Notes under the pieces: generated by a model
Databases searched by the model: none
What the model was told of the DNA's origin: nothing
Seen by the model: only the letters and a program-made list of their open reading frames with translations
NCBI RefSeq assembly: GCF_008831285.2
Contig: NC_045147.1
Span: 11,721,427-11,785,426, forward strand
DNA from: Nymphaea colorata
Lineage: Eukaryota > Streptophyta > Magnoliopsida > Nymphaeales > Nymphaeaceae
Direction: 5' to 3'
Length of the DNA: 64,000 nucleotides
Program-made: the position numbers and the translations under genes
Part shown: positions 12,029 through 24,515 of the stretch, one piece after another
Numbering within the stretch: the first letter of the stretch is position 1
Layout of the letters: every line of letters begins with the position of its first letter

Positions 12029-12200
12029 GCGGAGCCAAGAATTTTTCATGGCCAGGGCCGAATGATAGTTTTAAATTTTTTAAAATCCTGAAATATAATT
12101 TTTCAAAATTTTTATATAAGATAAATAAAAAAATTACATATAAATTGTTTTAAAAAAATCTTTTAAGGGGGAGCCAGGGTCCCTGCCAGCCCCCTTGCTA
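12029..12200. repeat. dispersed GGCGGAGCCA repeat, copy 1
   Basis: Starts GGGCGGAGCCAAGAATTTTT and ends with a GGGCC(A)GGGTCCCTGCCAG-like motif after an AT-rich core. Related copies lie at about 28146-28310, 32156-32335, 50850-51020 and 53570-53750. Probably an old non-coding plant repeat. I could not assign it to a named family. Confidence 0.6.
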
Positions 12201-13141
12201 ACACTGTTTGGGGTTACTTAAAGATCCTATTATTAGTGTTTTTTAATTAGTATAAATGGAGGCTAATTAAATGACGAGAGCTCACATAAATCAAGCTTAC
12301 CTTGTTTGCCTAAATAACTTCAGCTAACTCGTCTTGTTCTACAAACAAGGTAAGCTTGTATATGTTTTGCCAAGTTGAGATTGGACAAATTCTACTAAGT
12401 AGTGATCACTTGGTAATGGCAACAGTAACAAACGGTTACAAAAATCCGCCCCAATAATTGTGATATAATTTATGAAACATTGCTCATGAAAATGAAAATG
12501 AAACAATTTTGCTATTATTTTCTTTACCAAACAAGTTGTTTGTTCTGCACGTCACCCTAACTCCTACCTACCAGAGTTTCTGGAAACTTTCTCTCAGAAC
12601 TATTAAACTAATTAAAGGGGAAGAGGAAAGACAAGATTGACGGGTTGAAGAAATGTTATGGGCAAGATTGCGGCAGTATTCATTGATTTAAGATGGCATG
12701 AGACAGAATGGCATTAATAATTCTGCCGCTTTGCCTGATAACATGGCAACTTTTTATTGGGCTAATAATGTTATACTGTTTACTACTTTATTTACGTTAA
12801 GACAAACAATAGCCGCTAGTCAAACAGCAACACGAGTCGAGCCAACTCGGGCTCCACTCGAACTCGCTCGGAAAAACTCGAGCTCGACTCGTTTATAAAC
12901 GAGTTGAGTTCGAGCTGAAAGTTAAAACTTGAATCAATAAACGAGTTGAGTTCGAGTTGTAAGAACTCGACTCGTTTATGTTTGGCTCGGCTCGATTATT
13001 GAAATTCTTTTCTTTTAATTATATGAACCGGTTCACCGAGTCACCGATTCATCGATTTAGGTTAAACTTTTTTTGTTTATTACGTTTTCATCTTTTAACA
13101 CTTTCGTTCCAACTTCTCCCTGTCGCTTTCTCATTTCTACC

Positions 13142-13310
13142 GCCCACGATTGCAGCGACCCACCACCGCTCTCTCTCCTCTCTACCACTCACCGCCGCAC
13201 ACGCCATAACCACCACCACTCCGCCCACGGCTGCAGCGACTCACCACCGCTCTCTCTCCTCTCTACCACTCACCGCCGCACACGCCATGACCACCACCAC
13301 TCACCTGATG
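13142..13310 (+). repeat. 81-bp tandem duplication
   Basis: Two nearly identical units (TGCAGCGAC at 13151 and 13232, period 81 bp) of a CT/CA-rich sequence inside the hAT-like element. The open frames across it are by-products of the repeat. Confidence 0.85.
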
Positions 13311-13530
13311 TGCAATGGCACCAAAGCGGTGGAAGGGACATTGGGGCAAACGTCAGGGTTCCTCCGATTCTAATCACCTTTCCTCGCGACGGAAAGATGC
13401 AATAAGGGTAACGATGCGACCATCCAAAAGAGTCCGGCCACTATACTGGTTCGTCTCTCTTCTCCCCTTTCCCTGAAACCCTAATGTTTCTTTGAAGCTC
13501 TGCCATACATGTTTAGGGCTTTTTTTACAG

Positions 13531-13793
13531 GTGGATGTCGAGACGGAGGTCGCCGGAAGACAGATGAAGAAGAGTTGATCTTGATGCCCTCCTTGACATG
13601 CCCACAGAGGAGCTCATCAAACTCTTCCATGCCCTGGTTCAAATAAGGTTTGTATCTCTCGCACTCTAGTTTCCATCGTCCTCTCTCTCTCTTTCTCTTT
13701 TATATGGTTTTCCACCTTTTTGATGAATGTGTAGGTTCCAGAGAGGTTTGAAGAGGAAGCCAATGGCATTGATCAAGAAAATGCACAAATCAG
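13531..13793 (+). pseudogene. captured fragment of cytosolic 40S ribosomal protein S15 (uS19) gene
   Basis: After an acceptor-like TTTTTTACAG, the segment from 13531 encodes VDVETEVAGRQMKK and, after a frame change, VDLDALLDMPTEELIKLFHA. An 87-bp intron (13648-13734, GT...AG) follows. The next piece encodes FQRGLKRKPMALIKK. These are the N-terminal and central parts of eukaryotic RPS15. The segment that normally links the basic N-terminus to VDLDALL is missing, and everything after about residue 65 is absent. Intron retention shows capture from genomic DNA rather than from mRNA. It is not a functional ribosomal protein gene. Confidence 0.85.
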
Positions 13794-15108
13794 TAATCAA
13801 TCTCTTCCTTAAATTTCATTTTGTTTGAGAAACATCTTCCTGGTTGAGTTTGAAGTGGGGCTTCGGCACATAGTTGTTTTTCATGGTGGATTTTGTTTGC
13901 CTGCATTTTTCCTTTTTTAGTTGTATCATAGAATTTGCTTCGTAAATGAATTAAACGAGTTGACATAAACAAGTTAAAAAAAACAAGTCATAAACCAGTT
14001 AATCGAGTTAAGGGAGCCGAGTTCGAGCTCGACTCTGCATAATCGAGTCGAGCTCGAGCTTGTGTCATGGAGCTCGACTCGAGTTCGAGCTCGAGCTCTG
14101 TGAGCCAAGTCGAGCTCGAGCTGGGCAAGCTCGACTCGGCTCGTATGCAGCCCTAGCCGCTAGGCTGACGTGCGCTCGACAATCTTGTAAAAATTCTTGC
14201 AAATCGTTTCTTTTGATATCTATTCTACAAAATGAAACATGAAAAACAAGGATACACGTTTCCAATTGTACAACAATACAAAGCTTAAGATATTAGGTAT
14301 CTATTCGCCTACATTACCGCCAAGCATCAAACATGCTGTTGGATTTTTAAGAAATCATTTTGATACATGAAAAGGAGATGGATTTTGAAAGACAACTTTG
14401 GAATTTTGATATAAGAAAAGGAATTCAGCATCTCTTCCACGAATGGTGGATTTTTGTAAAACAACTTTGAAACTTCGATATAAAGAAAGGAACTCAATGC
14501 ATAGAACCCTTGCTCAAAGCATTACATTTTGTTTAAATGGTCAGTAAGATTGAAATGTATCTGGAGATGAGTTCGAGAGAGTACCACAATGGTTCTTGTG
14601 TCGATGTCGACGGTTGGCAACACCAGCATTATTTACCTGCAGTTGTAACAAATACGTCCATCACAGAACGAAACTCTTACATATGTAAACTTAGCTCAAC
14701 ATGTATTTTTCCATCAGGGAAGAACGATCATTTATCTTTTTCTAGCGTGTGAAAGAATTTTACCGGAATATCGACGAACCAATCAAGTGATTTCAACCAA
14801 TCAACGAAATCCAACACACTTTGCTGCTGAGTGGTATCCAGAGTGTGGAAGATGAGGTTCTTTCTCCCCATTTCTGCTGCTTCTTGCAGGAACTGTTGAG
14901 CAGAGGATGAGAGTTGTTCCTGGGGCTTACGAGCAGTCATGATGACGGTCAGCCCCTTGCCTGCGAGCTGCCGGCATATCTTCAGGCCGATCCCTCTGTT
15001 CGATCCCGTACCCAGTGCCACCGTCTCCCACTCCACCACTCTGCTCCCTCTCCTGCCTGCAACCAAGAAAACAAACACCATGTACCTGTGATTTCCTGTA
15101 GCATACAT

Positions 15109-16818
15109 ATATAGAAACAGGGCCTCTCATTACAAATTGAAGTGACCTCTATGATCAAGTTCTACAGAAGCAAAGCAAAGCAACACAAAGATGGAGCACC
15201 CAACGTAGCACCTATGCATATGCTTCCTCTACATCCCAATTAAATCAACTAAAAGTGCTCATTTCTCTCACCATTTTGGTCGGCCTTCTCTACCTCTCTC
15301 ACCAAATGAAGCAGCTGGAACCTCAATGGTCAATGAAATGGAGAGAAGGATTTTATATATATATATATATATATATGTATAGGCCAGCACCAAGTAGACC
15401 AATATATTACCCGTGCAAAATTTGGTGAGGATACCACTTTAATCAAAGCCCTTGCAACCTCTTTAGATTTAAAAAATTTTAGTTTAATATCATATAAAAT
15501 TTAAAAAAATTTATTTTGGCCTTGTTAAAATTTTAAACCCTACTATTATACATGCCCAATCCGGTACATTGGGTAGAGTGGACAGATTGTCTTGCACTAA
15601 AAGCTGTACACGGTGTACCCGACTAACACGTCATCACTTCTCCCATACTTACTACTTATGCGTGTTACTCTCCTTTTTAGCTTTGAGAGTTACAGCTAGG
15701 GGTATGCCCTGTCCCATGGAAATATAAATACATGAATAACCTAATTTGTTTGGGCTGACAAGAAAAATTGCAACTACCAGCCCACACCTCCACATTGGGC
15801 ACATCTTATTGCCTTAATTTGTCGGCAGCTTGACTTCAATCTGAACCCCATGGAGCCTAACTTGAAGCATATATCATATGCAACCCATATACGGTGCTTC
15901 CACTAAGGCCTTCAACCCGACAAATTGGAGTTGGCTAAGTATGTTTAAGAGCTGTTTGGGAACAGTACGTTACTCTTGCATGCATCTGTCTCAAAAATAC
16001 TGTAAATTCATGCAATACTTTTTAAAAGTGTCTGATGAATCTAGCTAATTTTTTGGTTAGATGCATGATCTCAAATAGTTCTTTAAAAATCCTTTGGCAA
16101 CCAGAACATTTTGAAAATGTCTCATAAATTTGCTGCCTAGTTGAATCTACCATTTTGAAAATGTCTCATAAATCTGCTGCCTAGTTGAATCTACCATAAT
16201 ATCTCTGATGCCAAACAGCCTTTTAAGAGTATTAATTGATGCAAGAAACGCCTTTCATGCAACAAAATATGCGCAACAAAATATGTGTTAGTGAAAGACA
16301 AAAAAAAAATCTCCACCAAAAATATTAAAAGAAATCTTTCACCCATTTTCCACGTGTTCTGAAATGCGCTTGTTCCATGGGCCACTGCCTTTACCAGCTG
16401 ACATAAATTACTTACTTATATACAAGTGTCCCTTAAAGTATAAAAATAAACTGTTAGTGACATTTAGCTAGAAATTTAGATTACTCGCCGCAGTTCTAGG
16501 AGGCTAGATTCAAAATGTAAGGTGGTCTCGGTCATAGCAAGTGGGTCCAATGTAGGGGCGATGCATATCAATACAACATCTTTATGTAATATGGTGCATA
16601 TCTGTATACATCCTCTATAGACTAGATATACGTTGCATAAACTATCTCTTGCTTACACGAACATTTCTAAAAATCTTCATTTCGCACTGTAAAAAGCATT
16701 TGAAACATAAATTTGGTCCCCTTAAAAAATTTTCAACCGTTTCTTTGAAAACTTTCAGCCACCCAAAAAAAAAAATCGGTGATCAATGTAGCAAAAACAA
16801 ATTAATCTTCAAGAGGAA
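15109..16818. other. upstream flank of SDR copy A
   Basis: No gene. Colinear with 26218-27900 (copy C) and, on the far side of the hAT, with 48261-50620 (copy E). The proximal 270 bp hold the 5' leader region. A (TA)n stretch (15354-15380) replaces the short TATATATA motif seen in C and E. The distal part is AT-rich, with no coding signal. The sequence CCCTTAAAGTATAAAAAT near 16430 is the unoccupied form of the site that carries a Harbinger-like element at 49440. Confidence 0.75.
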
Positions 16819-16823
16819 GAAAG

Positions 16824-17272
16824 TGATGAAAGTTAATGCAAAATTAATGCAGCTGCCTTTATGAAGAAGGTGAACGGTTTAACTTTTGGGTTCTCCAAAA
16901 GTTTCATCGTTCCAATACATGTGCCCCTTCACCTTGCCTATTTTAATTTTCAGTTTCATGTTTTTAATATGGTCATTATATTTTCAGTTTTCTGTTTTTA
17001 ATATGTCCATAATGACCATAGTGGAGTTATCAAGAGTCAATGTCATTTATTTTTCAGTTTTTTCTTACATGTATATATAGTTTGCTAAATATGTCAGAGA
17101 AAGCATTTCAAGTGTGCTCCAAATTTTTAGTGTTGTGTGTTCTTATCACGTGTCATGTCTTTGTGATCACTTGTACAAACAAGTGCTCGATTAGTGTGTT
17201 GTGTTCTTGTGTTGTGTCATTCACATGGGCATAAGAAGAGGAAGTGCAGACAGGTAATTCCTTTTGCTAACA
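16824..17272 (+). repeat. R3 5' LTR
   Basis: Starts TGATGAAAGTTAATGC and ends GCTAACA, 449 bp. Highly similar to 21385-21857. The 3' LTR is longer, mainly through a (TA)n expansion near 21633-21652. Confidence 0.9.
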
Positions 17273-17273
17273 G

Positions 17274-17285
17274 TGGTATCAGAGA
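17274..17285 (+). other. R3 primer-binding site
   Basis: TGGTATCAGAGA follows the LTR by one base. It matches the initiator-methionine tRNA-type copia primer site. Confidence 0.85.
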
Positions 17286-17398
17286 CAAGTCAATTGTGTT
17301 GTCGTGATTATTGGTAAAAGTGCAAAAGAGAGGCTTGCAAGGTAAAGTCTGCACATAACTTGTTCGACAAAATTTCTGCGAGAAATTTTTGTTCATTA

Positions 17399-18305
17399 TG
17401 GCTAATGGCATGTCCACTTCAATATTTTTCAATCGCTCATACTTGTATTTAGTTGTGATAATTATGGTTTTTGGAGCATAAAAATGAAGACTTTCTTTTT
17501 GTCACAAGATCTCTGGGATTTAGTTGAGAATGGCTATATAGAAAGTGCGGAGAGCTCAAAACAAGGAGAAAAGACAGTTGAATCAAGAGAGCAACGGAAG
17601 AAGGATTCAAAAGCCTTGCTTGTTCTTCAACAAGCTGTAAGTGAGACTATCTTTCCTCGAATTGCTGGTGCTACTAGTTCAAATGAAGCTTGGACTATTC
17701 TCAAGCAAGAATATCATGGTGATAATAAGGTAATGACAGTGAAACTCCAAATCCTCCGTAAAGAGTTTGAGACATTGTTTATGAAAAACAATGAATCAGT
17801 CCAAGATTTTTTTTCAAGAGCTTTCATAGTTATAAATGAGATGAAAACCTTTGGAGAAGTTGTTAGCAACCAGAAAATTGTAGAAAAAATATTGAGGAGC
17901 TTACCGCCTAAATTTGATCATGTGGTTACGGCTATAGAAGAGTCTAAAAATTTGACTGCATACTCTGCTAATGAACTATTGGGTTCTCTTTTAGCCCATG
18001 AACAAAGAATGAACAGGTCAACTGAGAAAAATGTTGAACAAGCATTCCAAGCTCAAGTCAAGTTGGATGACTTTAGCAAAGAGAGAAAGGGAGCAACTGT
18101 ACGAAAGAATGCATATCGCGGGCGAGGTAGAGGTAACTATCGTGGACGTGGACGAGGAAGATTTGAGGCAGTCAGAAACAAGTCAGAAGGAGGTGACACT
18201 AACAATAAAAAAATATGGCCACAAAAACAAGTACTGTGTTTTTTGCAAAAGAAATGGTCATACTGAAGCGTACTCTTGGGATAAAGCAAACAACAAGCTA
18301 ATGTA
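17399..18305 (+). pseudogene. R3 gag, frameshifted
   Basis: The likely original start is the ATG at 17399 (MANGMSTSIF). The frame is lost within about 25 codons and resumes at 17484 as MKTFFLSQDLWDLVENGYIE. The UBN2-type capsid continues to about 18180 with a basic RGRGRGNYRGRGRGR linker. Near 18220 the frame shifts again, and the knuckle reads CVFCKRNGHTEAYS, with Ser in place of the last Cys. Confidence 0.85.
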
Positions 18306-21300
18306 GTGGAAGAGAAAGGAGAAGATGGTAACTTATTTTTTACTCATACAGAGTCAAATGAAAATATTGATCATGTATGGTTTTTAGATAGTGGATGCAG
18401 TAATCATATGACAGGAAAGAGAAGCTTGTTTTGTGACATTGATGAATCGGTGAAGCAACAAGTTCGACTTGGAGACAACAAAAAGGTGCAAATTGATGGT
18501 AAGGGCACAATTGAGATATCAATTAAAGGTGGTACTAAAAGTTTGGTACATGATGTTTATTATATACCTGGATTAGAATATAACTTACTAAGTGTTGGAC
18601 AGTTAGCACAAAAAGGATATTTGATTTCATTTCATGATGATGTATGTGAAATCAAAAAGAAATGTTCTACCATGACACCTATAGTAGTGCACATGACAAA
18701 AAACAAAATGTTTCCAATCGATCTTTCACACTTTGATGCATATGCCTTAGTAGCAGACATGAATAAAGTGTCTAAATTATGTCACTTAAGATATGGACAC
18801 TTGCACTACAATGGACTGAAGTTATTGGGGTAGAAAAAATTAGTTATTGGTTTACCTCGTCTTACCAATAATGAAGATATTTGTGAAGCATGTGTGTATG
18901 GAAAACAACATCGTCTTCCATTTCCAGTTGGAAAAGCATGGAGAGCAAAAACTCCTTTAGAATTAGTGCATGCTGACATTTGTGGACCAACAAGAACTCC
19001 ATCTCTGAATAATAGTAGATATTTTCTACTATTCACTGACGAATTTTCTCGCATGAGTTGGGTGTTTTTTCTTGTTGAAAAATCCGAAGCCTTTGAAAAA
19101 TTCAAGGAATTTAAAGTGTTTGGAGAAAAAGAATGTGGGCGTCCTATAAAAATATTTCGTACTGATAGAGGGGGAGAATTTTTGTCAAATGACTTTGACA
19201 ATTTTTGCAAATTACATTGCATACGTAGACAGTTGACAGTAAGAAAAACTTCTCAACAAAATGAAATAGCTGAAAGAAAAAACCGTACAGTGGTAGAGAT
19301 GGCTCGTAGCATGTTGAATGAGAAGCATCTTCCAAATGAGTTTTGGGCTGAAGCAGTAGCTACAGCTATGTATCTTCTCAACATATCACCAACCAAAACA
19401 GTCTGTAATATGACTCCATATGAAGCATGGTGGAATAAAAAACCTGATGTAAGTAATTTAAAAGTTTTTAGATGCATTGCCTACTCTCTACTTGATTCTA
19501 GTAGTCGAGACAAAATGGATAAAAAGAGTGAGAAATGTATTTTTGTGGGTTATAGTAATAACTCAAAAGGTTATAGACTATACAATCCAGTAACAAAGTC
19601 TTTAATTATTCGGCGTGATATCATTTTTTATGAGAATGGATCATGTGAGTAGACAACAATAGAAGATCAACATATTCCATTTGTTGATTCAACTTCTCAC
19701 TCAAATGCATCAACGTCAAGTGCTACTCATTCAAAGGAGACCAATTCAGATCATGAAGAAGATGTCGAAAGAACTACAGATGGGTCTTCTCCACCAAAAA
19801 AGGTACGATCTCTAAATGGTCTTGTTCATTTGCTTTTATGGTAACTGAACCATCATGTTATGAGGAAGCATGTAGTAAAGAAGAATGGGAAAAAGCAATG
19901 CAAGAAGAGATCGATACAATTAAGAGAAATGATACATGGCAGCTAGTAGATTTGCCACAAGGAAAGGAACCTATAAATGTGAAATGGGTTTACAAATTGA
20001 AGTATAATGTTGATGGAGATGTGCAAAAATACAAGGCCAGACTAGTCATCAGAGGGTATGCACAAAAATATGGCATTGATTATTTTGAAACTTTTTCTCC
20101 TGTTGCTCATTTTGAGACTATTACGCTAGTATTGGCATTTGCAGCTCACTTAAAATGGAAAGTATTTCAATTTGATGTCAAATCTGCCTTTTTGAATGGT
20201 GCTTTAGAAGAAGATGTATATGTACATCAACCATAGGGCTTTGTCATAAGTGGACATGAGAAGAAAGTATATAAGTTGAAGAAGGCCCTTTATGGCCTCA
20301 AGCAAGCACCAAGAACATGGTATGGGAGGCTTGACACATATCTTCACAAAAATGGGTTTCAACGTTGTGAGAGTGAACCCACATTATACTTGAAAAATGA
20401 AGGCATTGATATGCTTGTGGTATGTGTTTATGTAGATAACATTATCTACATGGGATCAAGTGATGTGCTCATTCAAAAATTCGAGGACAGTATGATAAGT
20501 GAGTTTGAAATGACAGATTTGGGTTTATTGCATTTCTTTCTTGGTCTTCAAGTTGTCCAAACAAATAATGGTATTTTTATCTCTCAAGAAAAATATGCAT
20601 TAAGCCTACTTAAGAAGTATAAAATGTTAGATTGCAAGTCATGCTCTACTCCTATGAATGCAGGTGAAAAGTTGACTTTGTCTGATGGGACTGCTAAAGC
20701 CAATGAAACATTTTTTAGAGGTCTAGTTGGTGGCTTGTTATATTTGACTCATACACGACCAGATATTTTATTTGTTGTCAGCTTGTTATCCAGATTCATG
20801 TACAATCCATCATTACACCATTTGGGGGCAGCAAAACGTGTTTTGCGTTACATCTGTGAAACTACTGAATATGGAATTTGGTATAAATCATATGTTTGTT
20901 TTAACTTACTTGGTTACACTGATAGTGACTGGGCAAGAGCTGTAGATGATCGAAGGAGCACAAGCGGTTATGTTTTTACACTTGGATCAGGTGCTATATC
21001 GTGGTGTTCAAAGAAGCAAAGTACAACGGCATTATCATCTTCAGAAGCAGAGTATATTGCTGCATCTGCAGCTACTTGTCAGGCAATTTGGATGCGTCGA
21101 GTTTTGGAAGATCTTGGTCAAAGTCAAACTGAAGGAACACCAATTCATTGTGACAACAAGGCAACTATAGCAATGACAAGAAATCCGATTTACCATGGAC
21201 GGACAAAACATATTGAACTTCGTCATCATTTCATTCGTGAGATTGTTGGTAAAGGTCAAATCGTGTTGAAGTATTGCTCAACCAATGAGCAAGTTGCAGA

Positions 21301-21397
21301 TGGATTTACAAAGGCACTTTCATACCCAAAATTTATGAAGTTTCGGTCTCACCTTTGTGTTTCAGACTTTGCATTAAGAGGGAGTGATGAACGTTAA
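18306..21397 (+). pseudogene. R3 pol: protease, integrase, reverse transcriptase, RNase H
   Basis: Protease box WFLDSGCSNHMTG (about 18380). Integrase after a TAG at 18831-18833: HADICGP, RTDRGGEF and EIAERKNRT hold the three acidic positions (18960-19290). A stop at about 19650 ends the integrase frame. Reverse transcriptase runs 19838-20236, has a TAG after HQP, and continues from 20237. The catalytic box reads YVDN instead of YVDD near 20430. RNase H is open to 21397 (DSDWARAVDDRRSTSG, SSSEAEYIA). The RNase H frame ends 13 bases inside the 3' LTR. Confidence 0.88.
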
Positions 21398-21857
21398 TGC
21401 AAAATTAATGCAACTGCCTTTATGAAGAAGGTGAACGGTTTAACTTTTGGGTTCTCCAAAAGTTCCATCATTCCACGACATGTGCCCCTTCACCTTGCCT
21501 ATTTTAATTTTCAGTTTTTTGTTTTTAATATGGTCATTATATTTTCAGTTTTCTGTTTTTAATATGTCCATAATGACCATAGTGGAGTTACCAAGAGTCA
21601 ATGTCATTTATTTTTCAGTTTTTTCTTACATATATATATATATATATATATATGGTCCTTTTGGTTGGCTAAATATGTGAGAGAAAGCATTTCAAGTGTG
21701 CTCCAAATTTTTTAGTGTTGTGTGCTCTTATCACGTGCCATGCCTTTGTGATCACTTGTACAAACAAGTGCTCGATTAGTGTGTTGTGTTCTTGTGTTGT
21801 GTCATTCATAGGGGCATAAGAAGAGGAAGTGCAGACAGGTCATTCCTTTTGCTAATA
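21385..21857 (+). repeat. R3 3' LTR
   Basis: 473 bp. Starts TGATGAACGTTAATGC and ends GCTAATA, so the terminal CA has become TA. A (TA)n stretch and a few substitutions distinguish it from the 5' LTR. Confidence 0.9.
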
Positions 21858-21901
21858 GAAAGAACATAGTTGTTTCTTGAATACCAAGTTTTTAGTTATC
21901 C

Positions 21902-23992
<2,091 letters not shown>

Positions 23993-24282
23993 TTCACATA
24001 TAAGAAAAGGAATTCAGCATCTCTTCCACACATGCGGCAAGTGGATTTTTGTAAGACAACTTTGAAATTTCGATATAAGGAAAGGAACTCAATGGATAGA
24101 ACCCTTGCTCCATGCATTACATATTGTTTAAATGATCAGTAAGATCGTAATTTCAAGTTGAAGCTGTCAGTTCCACAAAACTCTCATGCTGCAAATCGCG
24201 CGGTCCACGACGCTTTTTTTCCATTCAAGACAAATAAAAGGATATTGCCTTCCCAACGCAAGGACGACATCTTGATCTACAA

Positions 24283-24283
<1 letters not shown>

Positions 24284-24350
<67 letters not shown>
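24284..24350. repeat. (TA)n microsatellite
   Basis: About 66 bp of uninterrupted TA in the B/C inter-copy segment. No gene is associated. Confidence 0.9.
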
Positions 24351-24351
<1 letters not shown>

Positions 24352-24515
24352 GTAAAATTTTAAAGTTAATTTATCATTAAAAGGACTATAAATTGTTATA
24401 AAACCATTGTAAACTATCACTAATGCTAATATAATGACTGTTATATTCTTAAATTTTAATCATCCAGCAACATTCACATGATTGAAATGTATCTGAGATG
24501 AGCTTAAGAGAGTAC

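Larger units (their letters stand above)
8540..12790. repeat. segmental duplication block, 3' half of SDR unit (A versus E)
   Basis: Colinear with 29508-32940: 3' flank, exon 4, intron 3, exon 3 and much of intron 2. Intron 3 in both holds a stretch rich in CGGATTCGGATAT-like motifs (about 9690-9900 and 30690-30930). Differences are mostly insertions in A: the MITE at 10005-10356 and about 800 bp of simple-sequence-bounded DNA at roughly 10760-11584. Confidence 0.8.
12820..14155. mobile_element. non-autonomous hAT-like element with captured gene sequence
   Basis: A 1,336-bp insertion in copy A intron 2, flanked by an exact 8-bp repeat GCCGCTAG (12812-12819 and 14156-14163). Copy E has the unoccupied site near 32962 as a single GCCGATAG. 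Both sub-terminal regions (12830-13005 and 13945-14145) are packed with CTCGAGCTCGA/ACGAGTCGAG motifs in opposing orientation. The right end read on the minus strand starts TAGGGCTGCATACGAG, a typical plant hAT end. The left terminus has diverged. There is no transposase. The middle carries a fragment of a ribosomal protein gene and an 81-bp tandem duplication. Confidence 0.8.
8843..15108 (-). pseudogene. SDR copy A: plant short-chain dehydrogenase/reductase, disrupted
   Basis: Four exons are recognisable by comparison with copy E: exon 1 14764-15108, exon 2 14585-14636, exon 3 10523-10696, exon 4 8843-9220. Exon 1 carries the cofactor motif TGSNRGIG. Exon 2 carries VNNAGVAN, exon 3 NVSSSYG, and exon 4 the catalytic YSISK, ending at the same TGA as copy E. 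Exon 2 is 52 bp instead of 81, a 29-bp deletion that shifts the frame. Exon 1 lacks one G relative to C and E, and the correct frame is reached only from an ATG 4 bp upstream of the copy E-type ATG. Introns hold MITEs, a captured-gene transposon and microsatellites. The family are NADPH-dependent carbonyl reductases. This copy should not yield a full enzyme. Confidence 0.85.
16824..21857 (+). mobile_element. Ty1/copia retrotransposon R3, full length but inactive
   Basis: LTRs at 16824-17272 and 21385-21857 bracket a primer site, gag, protease, integrase, reverse transcriptase and RNase H in Copia order, with a polypurine tract (AAGAGGGAG, 21376-21384). The 5-bp target duplication GAAAG is exact (16819-16823 and 21858-21862). 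Multiple frameshifts and stops, plus a mutated reverse transcriptase active site, make it non-autonomous. It lies at the boundary between SDR units A and B. Confidence 0.92.

Noticed and set aside
13142-13310. Tandem repeat considered as part of a CRISPR-like or coding repeat
   Set aside because: Only two long, adjacent, near-identical units with no spacers. It is a simple 81-bp duplication.
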